Part shown: positions 1 to 7,323 of the stretch, in pieces
Layout of the letters: every line of letters starts with the position of its first letter
How positions within the stretch are numbered: position 1 is the stretch's first letter
Assembly: GCA_015061185.1 (NCBI GenBank)
Contig: SUWZ01000022.1
Coordinates: 1 to 40,965, forward strand
Direction: 5' to 3'
Length of the DNA stretch: 40,965 nt
From: Bacteroidales bacterium
GTDB lineage: Bacteria > Bacteroidota > Bacteroidia > Bacteroidales > Paludibacteraceae
Notes under the pieces: model-generated
Seen by the model: the letters and a program-made list of their open reading frames with translations, nothing else
What the model was told of the DNA's origin: nothing
Databases searched by the model: none
Program-made: the position numbers and the translations under genes

Positions 1-230
1 TTCATCTGGCTGAAGACCTCCCGTGTGTTGCAGCCCTTTGAGTAGTAGGCAGAAATCATGTTGCCCGCCATGCTCTTTCCGAAACGGCGTGGACGGGAGA
101 GGCAGACAAAATCCTCCTTGGTACTGACTATAGAGTTCAGTTCCCTAATCAATAAAGATTTATCAACGTAAATCCTTGTTCCTTTGTCTTCCATGAACGC
201 ATCCGCGTTCGGATTCAGATATAAGCCCAT
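1..230 (-). CDS. AAA-ATPase-like protein (PF09820 type), N-terminal part only
   Basis: Only the first 76 codons are inside the window; the gene runs off the left edge. Reading the minus strand from the ATG at 230 gives MGLYLNPNADAF, then a YVDKSLLIREL segment and the P-loop SRPRRFGKS. That pattern (YVDK..L, then RPRRFGKS) is typical of the AAA-ATPase_like family PF09820, which normally carries a PD-(D/E)XK nuclease-like C-terminus (PDDEXK_9). These proteins are multi-copy in Bacteroidales and their role is not settled. It lies on the same strand as the two ATPase genes that follow but belongs to a different subfamily (RPRRFGKS rather than RARQFGKTTT). A TATCTTTG box at 457-464 could drive it, which would put repeat element A in its leader. 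The family call is good; the function is unknown. Confidence 0.75.
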   Translation of the reverse strand, partial: MGLYLNPNADAFMEDKGTRIYVDKSLLIRELNSIVSTKEDFVCLSRPRRFGKSMAGNMISAYYSKGCNTREVFSQM

Positions 231-243
231 AATTTCTGATATT

Positions 244-446
244 AAGGTGGGTTCTATAAATTCATTTTGCGGAATTTTTGAATTTATTTCGAGCAGATTG
301 CTGAGCGAAAGAAGGAAGCAGTGCGAGCACTGTGACCGACTGACAAACAGTAAGTTGCCGAAATAAATCAAAAAGTACCGAAAAGTTAATCAACCTCCAA
401 TTTACACTTTTTAAATTTTAAACGGTGAATTTTATAGAACTCACCT
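244..446. repeat. Dispersed inverted-repeat element, copy A
   Basis: About 203 bp. The outer ends are AGGTGGGTTCTATAAATTCA (245-264) and TGAATTTTATAGAACTCACCT (426-446), near-perfect inverted repeats. Inside lies a second inverted pair, TTTTTGAATTTATTTCG (275-291) against CGAAATAAATCAAAAA (359-374), around a GC-richer core holding the small palindrome CAGTGCGAGCACTG. The core resembles copy B at 13193-13426. No ORF in it looks like a transposase, so it could be a non-autonomous MITE-like element or a structured RNA or spacer repeat. This element and flanking spacer fill the gene-free stretch 231-560. Confidence 0.65.
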
Positions 447-456
447 ATAGTTTTTA

Positions 457-488
457 CAAAGATATACAAAATCAGCGTGTTTGGCAAG
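457..488 (-). promoter_or_regulatory. Possible promoter for the truncated ATPase gene
   Basis: On the minus strand TATCTTTG (complement of 457-464) matches the Bacteroidota -7 consensus TAnnTTTG. A CTTG (485-488) stands 20 nt upstream, one base off the TTTG -33 box. The start codon at 230 is more than 200 nt away, with element A between. Confidence 0.4.
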
Positions 489-560
489 TTGTTGGACTGA
501 CAGAATGCGACTGCCCAATCTCCTAACTAAACGAACTATTCGTATCGTGTGCGGTGTCCT

Positions 561-2120
561 CTATATTATGGCCTCATAAATACGTTTTCCGTCATGCTCA
601 ACCCACTCCGGCTCTTCCTGTACGGTCTTGTTTTTCAGAAAGGAGAAGGTGACGAGATAACCTTCGTTAAGATTACGTGTTTTAAGGTATTCGGCAAGCT
701 GCACTTTTCCTTCGACTTCGTATTTCTCTCCTCGCCAGATTTTCAGCTCGATGACAAACTCTTCGCCGCCGAAACTTACCACCAAGTCCATTCGTCCGCC
801 GTTGCGTGTCTCCGGCTCAACGTAGTAGAAGCCTGTGCCGTTGATAATAGGTTTGAGAAAACAGAGGAAAAGCAAGCGCCCTTGACGCTCCAGAAACTCA
901 TCGTCCGCCCTGCGACGTTCATTGCGCATTAGATCCTGAAAACGAGCTATTACCAAAGGCATGTTAAGTCTGCCGTTTGTCACATAAATAGAGCGGTTAC
1001 CGGAGAAGTCTGAGTTGCCCTTCAGCGACTCTTTCGCCACAAAATAGTTGTAAAGTTTCTGTTCAAAAACAAGGTTATGAACTGTTATGTGACCATGAGC
1101 GTCCTCCTTTACCGCGCTGAAAGTCAGGGCAAGGTCGATGGCCGGAACATTCGGCTCGTAAACGATTTCCTTGTCGTGAAGAAGCACATCCGTCATCAGT
1201 TTTTCAAAATCCGGATATGTCTCAACATTTTTCGTCAAGTCGCCGAGAAGCGTGTTTTCCCTGTCCTTTATCAGTATCTTTATAGCGTCCTGAATACCCT
1301 TTTCGCTCCAGTCTTTTTCCAGTTCTTTATCTATTATGGAGCAGATGCAGCTTACAAGATACGGATAGCCACTTGTGTATTTGTATATTTCGTTAGCGAT
1401 GAACGCCTTGTCCATACCTGTTTGATAATCAGCCTCGTACTCGTTGAGCATTGTGATGATTTCGTCCGGGTGGAAGGTCATATCCACGTTAAATTTTGCG
1501 GCGATGTTCCATGGCGAGTTGTACTTGCGATCCTCATCGGGACGAAGCTTTATCTTGAGGTTCTTCACGTCATAAACGCCGGCAAGGACGACACTGTGGA
1601 AGGTGGAGTCCATGCCACGTCTGGAACGCTCCAGATATTTGTTACGAAGCATGCCGAGGAAGTTCAGAAACAGCTGGTTGTCTGAACTTTTGTCCACCTC
1701 GTCAATCATCAAAAGAACAGGCCTTTCAATTTGCATGCAGAAGTCCGTCAACGAGTCAGAAAGTTCGTCTAACGAATCCGTTCTTACGGAGGAAATCCAC
1801 AAGTTCCTCTCCGATTGCCATGACGTATATTTCAAAACCTTTGCAATCGACTCCTTAAAACGATCGCAAAAAGTGACTTCATCCCTAAAGTACTGTTCTC
1901 CAGCCCCTTCAAAGCTAATCTGCACAACGAGATACCTGTCCGACAATCTGTTAAACAGCAAATCCATCGTTGTGGTCTTGCCAAACTGCCGGGCACGGTT
2001 GATGGTGAAGTACGAACCCTCCTCGATGTACTCCTCTATCTGCGCGAGCTTCCTGCTCGTGTCAACCATATAGTGCTGGGCAGGGTTGCAGCTGCCGGTG
2101 GTGTTGAATTTCTTCTTCAT
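561..2120 (-). CDS. AAA-like ATPase with C-terminal PD-(D/E)XK nuclease domain (paralogue 1)
   Basis: 519 residues from the ATG at 2120. A longer in-frame start at 2138 overlaps the promoter box, and the paralogue begins with the equivalent MKKRF, so 2120 is preferred. The N-terminus has a P-loop, RARQFGKTTT (about residues 42-51), as in AAA-like domain PF14516. A Walker B strand LLMIDEVDKS follows in the first third. The C-terminus has GGRMDLVVSF...FVIELKIW near residues 441-462, giving the D...ExK catalytic pattern of PD-(D/E)XK nucleases. Similar proteins are abundant in Bacteroidales and have no established role; defence, mobile-element and regulatory roles have all been suggested. The next gene upstream is a close paralogue in the same direction, with a gap of about 84 bp. 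Base composition looks GC-richer than genes to the right, consistent with transfer. Confidence 0.85.
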   Translation of the reverse strand: MKKKFNTTGSCNPAQHYMVDTSRKLAQIEEYIEEGSYFTINRARQFGKTTTMDLLFNRLSDRYLVVQISFEGAGEQYFRDEVTFCDRFKESIAKVLKYTSWQSERNLWISSVRTDSLDELSDSLTDFCMQIERPVLLMIDEVDKSSDNQLFLNFLGMLRNKYLERSRRGMDSTFHSVVLAGVYDVKNLKIKLRPDEDRKYNSPWNIAAKFNVDMTFHPDEIITMLNEYEADYQTGMDKAFIANEIYKYTSGYPYLVSCICSIIDKELEKDWSEKGIQDAIKILIKDRENTLLGDLTKNVETYPDFEKLMTDVLLHDKEIVYEPNVPAIDLALTFSAVKEDAHGHITVHNLVFEQKLYNYFVAKESLKGNSDFSGNRSIYVTNGRLNMPLVIARFQDLMRNERRRADDEFLERQGRLLFLCFLKPIINGTGFYYVEPETRNGGRMDLVVSFGGEEFVIELKIWRGEKYEVEGKVQLAEYLKTRNLNEGYLVTFSFLKNKTVQEEPEWVEHDGKRIYEAII

Positions 2121-2135
2121 GCTTCTGTTTTTTTG

Positions 2136-2143
2136 CAAAGATA
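2136..2143 (-). promoter_or_regulatory. -7 box (TATCTTTG) for ATPase paralogue 1
   Basis: A TAnnTTTG match on the minus strand ending 15 nt upstream of the ATG at 2120. No good TTTG -33 box is seen at 19-20 nt. The position implies a very short leader of about 10 nt and argues against the longer start at 2138. Confidence 0.5.
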
Positions 2144-2204
2144 ATGTTTTTTGTCAATTGTTCGGACGCTGCGCGTGCCGAACGGGGGAAAGGGTAGAAG
2201 ACCA

Positions 2205-3755
2205 CTATATTATAGCCTCATAAATCCTCTTTCCGTCATGCTCAACCCACTCCGGCTCTTCCTGTACGGTCTTGTTTTTCATAAAGGAGAAGGTGACGAG
2301 ATAACCTTCGTTAAGACCTCGTGTTTTGAGGTATTCCGCCAGCTGCACCTTGCCTTCGACCTCGTATTTCTCTCCTCGCCAGATTTTCAGCTCGATAACG
2401 AACTCTTCGCCGCCGAAACTTACCACCAAGTCCATTCGTCCGCCGTCTCGTGTCTCCGGCTCAACGTAGTAGAAGCCTGTGCCGTTGACAATAGGTTTGA
2501 GGAAGCAGAGGAACAATAGTCTGCCCTGACGCTCCAGAAACTTGTTGTCCGTATTGCGGTACTCGTTCCGGATGAGCGACTGGAAACGCTCTATGACGTA
2601 AGGCATGTTGAGCTTGCCGTTCAGAACATACTCGCTCTTTGTCACGCTGATTTTCCCTGCGTTTTTCTGCTCGTAGTCAATGGTGAAATACTGCTGGAAG
2701 CACTCCTCAAATATCAGGTTATGAATAGCCGTCTTGCCGTCAACATCTTTGATGTAGGAGAACATATCCGCGATTTTAATCAAGGGGTTTATCATCGTAT
2801 ATGTGTACGTCTGACCATTCACCGAGATTGAGTACATGAAAGAACGCAACTCCTCATTATTCTCAAGATTTTTTGAGATGTCGTCAATGAGCGTTCCGCT
2901 GTTTCCTTTCACGATTTCCTTGACTGCCATCTGAATGCCTCTTTCGCTCCAATCCTTTTCAAAACGCCTGTCTATCAGTTCGCAAATTTTGCTCACAAGG
3001 AACGGATAGCCGCTGGTGTATTTGTATATTTCATTAGAAATAAACTCTTTGTCCATACCGGTATGATTGTCGGTCTCGTACTCGTTGAGCATCGTTATGA
3101 TTTCGTCCGGGTGGAAGGTCATATCCACATCAAAGTCTGTGGCGATGTTCCAAGGCGAGTTGTACTTGCGCTCCTCGTCCGGACGAAGTTTGATTTTGAG
3201 GTTCTTCACGTCGTAAACGCCGGCGAGGATAACACTATGAAAGGTGGAACTCATGTCTCCACTCTCGCTGCGTTCCAAATATAAATTGCGGAGCATGCCG
3301 AGTAGGTCAAGGAAGAGCTGGTTATTCTGGCTCTTGTCAACCTCATCAATCATCAGCACAACAGGCTTGTTCACAAGTTTGCAGAAATCATAAACCTTTT
3401 TCGATAAATCACCAAATGACAAAACAGGGCTCTTCCAAAAATCTGCCAAATCATAAGAAATAGTCTTAATTCTTTTTACTAAGATCTTCTGAAACTCAGC
3501 AAGGAAAAGTCTGCCTTCTCTGTAATCATCCTCTCCAAGCCCCTCAAAGCTTATCTTTATAATGAAATATTTGTCAGACAGCAACCTGAACAAAGAATCC
3601 AGCGTCGTAGTCTTGCCGAACTGACGGGCACGATTGATGGTGAAGTACAGACCGTCATCTATGTACTCCTCTATCTGCGCAAGTTTCTTGCTTGTGTCAA
3701 CCATATAGTGCATGGCAGGGTTGCAACTGCCGGTGGTATTGAATCGCTTCTTCAT
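2205..3755 (-). CDS. AAA-like ATPase with C-terminal PD-(D/E)XK nuclease domain (paralogue 2)
   Basis: 516 residues, same architecture as its neighbour: P-loop RARQFGKTTT near residue 40, Walker B VVLMIDEVDKS, and the nuclease signature GGRMDLVVSF...FVIELKIW from about residue 438. The first 70 residues, the Walker B region and the last 110 residues are almost identical to paralogue 1, and the DNA is close to identical too. Two internal stretches (about residues 75-130 and 285-375) are clearly different. This mosaic of conserved ends and variable middles suggests gene conversion, or diversification of a recognition surface. A good promoter lies just upstream (3772-3803). Function is unknown. 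Confidence 0.86.
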   Translation of the reverse strand: MKKRFNTTGSCNPAMHYMVDTSKKLAQIEEYIDDGLYFTINRARQFGKTTTLDSLFRLLSDKYFIIKISFEGLGEDDYREGRLFLAEFQKILVKRIKTISYDLADFWKSPVLSFGDLSKKVYDFCKLVNKPVVLMIDEVDKSQNNQLFLDLLGMLRNLYLERSESGDMSSTFHSVILAGVYDVKNLKIKLRPDEERKYNSPWNIATDFDVDMTFHPDEIITMLNEYETDNHTGMDKEFISNEIYKYTSGYPFLVSKICELIDRRFEKDWSERGIQMAVKEIVKGNSGTLIDDISKNLENNEELRSFMYSISVNGQTYTYTMINPLIKIADMFSYIKDVDGKTAIHNLIFEECFQQYFTIDYEQKNAGKISVTKSEYVLNGKLNMPYVIERFQSLIRNEYRNTDNKFLERQGRLLFLCFLKPIVNGTGFYYVEPETRDGGRMDLVVSFGGEEFVIELKIWRGEKYEVEGKVQLAEYLKTRGLNEGYLVTFSFMKNKTVQEEPEWVEHDGKRIYEAII

Positions 3756-3771
3756 GACTTACTGTTTTGGG

Positions 3772-3803
3772 CAAAGATAGTGAAATTGTTCTGCTGGAGC
3801 AAA
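3772..3803 (-). promoter_or_regulatory. Promoter of ATPase paralogue 2
   Basis: On the minus strand TTTG (complement of 3800-3803), a 20-nt spacer and TATCTTTG (complement of 3772-3779): a full match to the Bacteroidota -33/-7 pattern. The ATG at 3755 lies 16 nt past the -7 box, so the leader is only about 10 nt. Confidence 0.7.
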
Positions 3804-3873
3804 TGTGCAGATATGATGGAAGAATTACATTTTATATTCTATTTTTTAAATGCATTTGAACCCACCTTAAATC

Positions 3874-4104
3874 CTATCTCGCAAGCAAGTACAATATCAG
3901 AATATATAACAACGAAATCATAGAAACAACAATCAGCGGAATCCTAAAACTACTTAATTTAGGTTTTGTCCCCTTTTGTCGGGTAGGAGCAGCTCCGGAA
4001 AAAGTCTCTTTACCGGAAGCACCCCTCTCACCAACCTTTTTCCCACAACTTAAACAAACCTTTGAGTTATCTGGAAGTTCTTTCCCACAATTGTAACACT
4101 TCAT
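3874..4104 (-). CDS. Small zinc-ribbon membrane protein
   Basis: 76 residues. The N-terminus is a zinc ribbon with two CxxC knuckles, CYNCGKELPDNSKVCLSCGKK, which is the usual zinc_ribbon/DUF-type sequence. A basic, Ser/Thr/Gly linker follows, then one hydrophobic segment (about residues 53-74, IPLIVVSMISLLYILILYLL) that would anchor it in the inner membrane. It starts 21 nt after the map stop and is probably the last gene of a trkH-map transcript. The zinc ribbon and TM helix are plain in the sequence; the function cannot be assigned. A 13-bp copy of the repeat-element end lies just past its stop (3858-3870). Confidence 0.75.
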   Translation of the reverse strand: MKCYNCGKELPDNSKVCLSCGKKVGERGASGKETFSGAAPTRQKGTKPKLSSFRIPLIVVSMISLLYILILYLLAR

Positions 4105-4125
4105 AAGAAAAGTAATTGAGAACTT

Positions 4126-4983
4126 CTAATAAGTTAAAATCTCCAAACCATTTTCAGTCATCAAAAAGGTGTGTTCCCACTGAGCAGAAGGCAAACCATC
4201 TTTGGTGGTTACCGTCCACCCATCTTTTTGATTAAATACCACATGATGTTTACCCATATTAATCATTGGTTCAATGGTAAATACCATACCCGGTACAAGC
4301 ATCATTCCCTTTTTGGAAGAAGCATAATGATTAACATCCGGCTCTTCATGAAAAGCCAATCCCACACCATGCCCAGCCAAATCTCTCACCACCGAGTAAC
4401 CATTTTTCTTAGCATAACTTTCTATTGCACAGCCAATCTCATTTACAAACCCATAGGGTTTGGCAGCCTCCATCCCAATTCTTAAACACTCTTTAGTTAC
4501 TCGCACCAAACGCTCTTTTTCTTCGGAAACCTTCCCTATACAAAACATTCGAGATGCGTCAGAATAATAGCCATTTAAGATGGTAGAAACATCCACATTA
4601 ATGATGTCACCCTCTTTTAGGACTCTATTCTTAGAGGGAATACCATGACAGACAACCTCGTTGATAGAGGTACAAACACTCTTAGGGAAACCCTCGTAAT
4701 TTAACGGGGCAGGGGTCGCCCCATGAGAAGTAGTAAAATCATAAACCATACTATCAATCTCATCCGTTGTCATACCCTCTCTTATCTCCTTTTCTATCAA
4801 GTCTAATACACCGGTATTGATAAGACCACTCTGTCTGATTCCCTCAATTTGCTCACTGTTTTTTATTAACTTCCGAGAAGGAACTAAAAAGCCTCTGCGC
4901 TCAAAATCCATCATTCTGAGTTCAAAATCCGTAGGCTCTTGCCCCGCCCTAACAAACCATTTTCTGCTATTTGATTTTACCAT
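4126..4983 (-). CDS. map: Type I methionine aminopeptidase
   Basis: 285 residues from the ATG at 4983; a GTG at 5001 would add six residues but overlaps the trkH stop. The enzyme removes the initiator Met from nascent proteins in the cytoplasm. All five metal ligands are visible in order: Asp in INVDVS, Asp in YSDASR, His in GHGVG, Glu in FTIEPM and Glu in QWEHT, as well as the substrate His in CHGIP. A 35-40 residue N-terminal extension (KWFVRAGQEPTDFELRMM region) precedes the catalytic pita-bread fold and makes it longer than minimal MetAP-Ia. It follows trkH by 17 nt and precedes the zinc-ribbon gene by 21 nt, so the three are likely co-transcribed. Assignment is secure; whether it is the main or a second MetAP of the cell cannot be told from here. 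Confidence 0.95.
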   Translation of the reverse strand: MVKSNSRKWFVRAGQEPTDFELRMMDFERRGFLVPSRKLIKNSEQIEGIRQSGLINTGVLDLIEKEIREGMTTDEIDSMVYDFTTSHGATPAPLNYEGFPKSVCTSINEVVCHGIPSKNRVLKEGDIINVDVSTILNGYYSDASRMFCIGKVSEEKERLVRVTKECLRIGMEAAKPYGFVNEIGCAIESYAKKNGYSVVRDLAGHGVGLAFHEEPDVNHYASSKKGMMLVPGMVFTIEPMINMGKHHVVFNQKDGWTVTTKDGLPSAQWEHTFLMTENGLEILTY

Positions 4984-5000
4984 AACTGCAACATTAATCA

Positions 5001-6467
5001 CTATTTGTCATTCCAAAAGTGAGGATTAAAAATCAATAAAATAGTATAAATTTCCAAACGCCCTATCAACATTAAGAACGATAAAATCCATTTGGCCACA
5101 ACATTTATTTCAGCATAATTCAAGGTAGGACCTGTAGCACCAAATCCGGGACCGGTATTACTAATTGCAGAGATACAAGAGCCCAAAGCCGTATCAAACG
5201 AAAGTCCGCAAAATGTAAGCAACATAGTACCGATTAATATCAAAGCAGTAAAAATAAACAAGAAAGCCAAAGTTCTCATAACCACTTCAAAACCTACAAC
5301 ATGCTTAGATAATTTCACCGGAAGTATCGCATTCGGATGAATATACAATAACAATTCATTGCGCACATTTTTCATACAAATCATAATCCGAATCATCTTA
5401 AATCCACCACTGGAAGAACCGGTACATGCCCCACACACCATCATAAAAATAGTAGGAATCCAAAAAGCATATCCCCATGAATCGTAATCACAAAATCTAC
5501 TTTGGAAACCACTTGAAGAGAAGATAGATGCAACATGAAAAAGAGCTGTTCTAAACTTCTCTTCTAACGTCTTCGGCATCTCCATAGATGTTGTGTGATT
5601 AGGATTGACTATAAAGAGAGAAAAAATCAATACCACCAAAATTAAAGTAGCAACCATATACCATTTAAACTCTTCATTCTTGCTAAACGCATCCCATTTC
5701 CCCGTGCTTGCCAAGAAGTAAAGAGAAAAGTTTACTCCGGAAAAAATCATGAAGAGAGCACAAATGTATTCTATATAGGCAGAATTAAAAAAAGCAATGC
5801 TTGCTTGATGAGTGCTAAAACCTCCTGTTCCTAAAGTGGTCATCGCATGACAAATAGCATCAAAACAAGACATCGGTCCAACCCAATAAAAGGTTGCACA
5901 AATAATCGTCAAAACCAAATAGGTGAACAAGATACCCCGCGCTGTCTCTTGCGTTTTAGGTCGAAGTTTATTGATTGACATCGCCATAGACTCTGTAGAA
6001 AAGAGCTGCTTGTTATTTCTGTTAAAAGAAGGAAGCAATGCAATAGAAAACAACATAATACCTAACCCACCCAACCACTGAGTAATTGAACGCCAAAAAA
6101 GTATTCCATGCGGTTGTTCATCAATATTGTTTAAGACAGAGGCACCTGTTGTGGTGAATCCGGACATCGATTCAAAAAAGGCATCTGTGAGATTATCCAC
6201 AGTTCCATAAAGAAGCAACGGAATCATCCCAAATATAGAGAAAACAATCCATACCCCGGAAATAATGATATAACAATCCTTTCTGTTTAAATTCCCTTTT
6301 TCATGTCGATTGGGAAAAAACAGGGCAGCCCCCACAGCAAAAGCCGCCAAGGCACTATATACAAAAGGCAATAAATCACCCTCGTTATAGCATAATGCTA
6401 TCAAGGCTGATATAAACAAAAACAATGTCTCCATCAAAAGGAGTACTCCAAAAACCTTCTTTTTCAT
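5001..6467 (-). CDS. trkH: TrkH-family potassium uptake protein
   Basis: 488 residues, an integral inner-membrane protein with about ten or more hydrophobic segments. The four selectivity-filter loops of the TrkH/KtrB superfamily can be read: GFTTTGAS, TTLGTGGFST, CTGSSSGGFK and ISNTGPGFGATG. Each P-loop has the filter glycine. The length matches TrkH (about 480) more than KtrB (about 450). It forms the K+-translocating subunit and normally works with a TrkA/KtrA RCK regulator; no such gene is in the window, so trkA must lie elsewhere or upstream regulation differs. It is the first gene of the minus-strand run trkH-map-zinc ribbon. The MKKKVFG start at 6467 is directly followed by the first TM segment. 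Confidence 0.93.
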   Translation of the reverse strand: MKKKVFGVLLLMETLFLFISALIALCYNEGDLLPFVYSALAAFAVGAALFFPNRHEKGNLNRKDCYIIISGVWIVFSIFGMIPLLLYGTVDNLTDAFFESMSGFTTTGASVLNNIDEQPHGILFWRSITQWLGGLGIMLFSIALLPSFNRNNKQLFSTESMAMSINKLRPKTQETARGILFTYLVLTIICATFYWVGPMSCFDAICHAMTTLGTGGFSTHQASIAFFNSAYIEYICALFMIFSGVNFSLYFLASTGKWDAFSKNEEFKWYMVATLILVVLIFSLFIVNPNHTTSMEMPKTLEEKFRTALFHVASIFSSSGFQSRFCDYDSWGYAFWIPTIFMMVCGACTGSSSGGFKMIRIMICMKNVRNELLLYIHPNAILPVKLSKHVVGFEVVMRTLAFLFIFTALILIGTMLLTFCGLSFDTALGSCISAISNTGPGFGATGPTLNYAEINVVAKWILSFLMLIGRLEIYTILLIFNPHFWNDK

Positions 6468-6598
6468 ACGTGCAAAGAAACAAATAAAATTTCAGAATTA
6501 TTCCATAAATTACGATTTATGATATTATAATTCCTCCATTTCAGATTTTATTATTCTAAAATAGCAATTTTTATAAATTACAATTTTGTTTTTTTTGT

Positions 6599-6617
6599 AA
6601 TTTATAGAACCCACCTT
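6599..6617 (-). repeat. Solo end of the dispersed repeat family
   Basis: AATTTATAGAACCCACCTT is an exact 19-bp reverse-complement match to the left end of copy A (244-262). No partner end is visible within 200 bp to the left, so this is a solo end, a remnant, or a shared regulatory motif. Confidence 0.55.
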
Positions 6618-6644
6618 ATATGTATCTTATATAGAATTTTTTAT

Positions 6645-6652
6645 TAACTTTG
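6645..6652 (+). promoter_or_regulatory. Possible -7 box for the GNAT gene
   Basis: TAACTTTG matches TAnnTTTG, about 110 nt before the ATG at 6764. No clear -33 TTTG stands at 19-20 nt, so support is limited. Confidence 0.35.
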
Positions 6653-6763
6653 TCTCCATACTTACCTCTATAAGTAATTATGAATTAGTCGTTTTTAATA
6701 AAAAAAACAGTGTAATAAAAATTTACTGATTTTTACACCCTGCTTCAAATAATCTTGATTACC

Positions 6764-7306
6764 ATGAAAATAACAATCCGACCGGCACAAAAAGAAGATG
6801 CAGAGTTAATTGCAATCGTTGTCACTTCGGCAATCAATACAGAAGAGGGAAATTCCCTTTTTCCGATATTTCTTGAATTGGCACAAATGGAGCACTCACA
6901 ATATAGTTACAATAATACTCTTGTAGCAGAAGTTGATGGGAAAGCGGCAGGTGCTATTGTGGGATATGACGGAGCAAAATTACACGAACTGCGCACCCCT
7001 CTTTTAGAATTAATCCGGCGGCAACGAGGAGAGAATTTAAAAATAGAAGAAGAGACCTCCGCCGGCGAATTTTATTTGGACTCCATAGCTGTGCTACCTC
7101 CCTATCGAGGATTAGGGGTCGGGGAAAAATTGTTAACCTCAATGATTCAGAAAGCATCCAAATTCGGGCATACCTGCATCGGATTATTGGTAGATGAGGA
7201 GAATCCCCGAGCTGAGAAATTGTATCAAAAAATCGGATTTCAAAGAAAAAATCCAACCACATTTTTAGGTCACAAGATGTGGCATCTACAGTTGTCAACG
7301 CTCTAA
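6764..7306 (+). CDS. GNAT-family N-acetyltransferase
   Basis: 180 residues from the ATG at 6764; an in-frame TTG at 6755 is less likely. The fold begins MKITIRPAQKEDAELI, the usual N-terminal strand and helix of GNAT enzymes. The acetyl-CoA binding motif A is SIAVLPPYRGLGVGEKLL (about residues 109-126), and motif B is in ARAEKLYQKIGF-like sequence (ENPRAEKLYQKIGFQ). It transfers an acetyl group from acetyl-CoA to an amine; the substrate cannot be deduced. The next gene starts 17 nt after its stop, so the two may share a transcript, although the second is secreted and functionally unrelated at first sight. Confidence 0.88.
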   Translation: MKITIRPAQKEDAELIAIVVTSAINTEEGNSLFPIFLELAQMEHSQYSYNNTLVAEVDGKAAGAIVGYDGAKLHELRTPLLELIRRQRGENLKIEEETSAGEFYLDSIAVLPPYRGLGVGEKLLTSMIQKASKFGHTCIGLLVDEENPRAEKLYQKIGFQRKNPTTFLGHKMWHLQLSTL

Positions 7307-7323
7307 AATATGTTATTAAAAAT

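Larger units (their letters stand above)
6468..6763. other. Divergent intergenic region with palindromes and a solo repeat end
   Basis: This 296-bp spacer separates trkH (minus) from the GNAT gene (plus). It contains CATAAATTACGATTTATG (about 6505-6522), a 12-bp inverted repeat TATAAATTACAA...TTGTAATTTATA around a T-rich loop (about 6571-6607), and the repeat-family end at 6599-6617. I see no coding sequence in it. Confidence 0.55.

Noticed and set aside
184-366. Small plus-strand ORF of 60 codons over element A
   Set aside because: It overlaps the 5' end of the minus-strand ATPase gene and then the repeat element; no domain or promoter supports it.
7279-7323. GTG start of the expansin gene inside the GNAT gene
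   Set aside because: It would spoil the signal peptide; the ATG at 7324 gives a standard one and a 17-nt gap.
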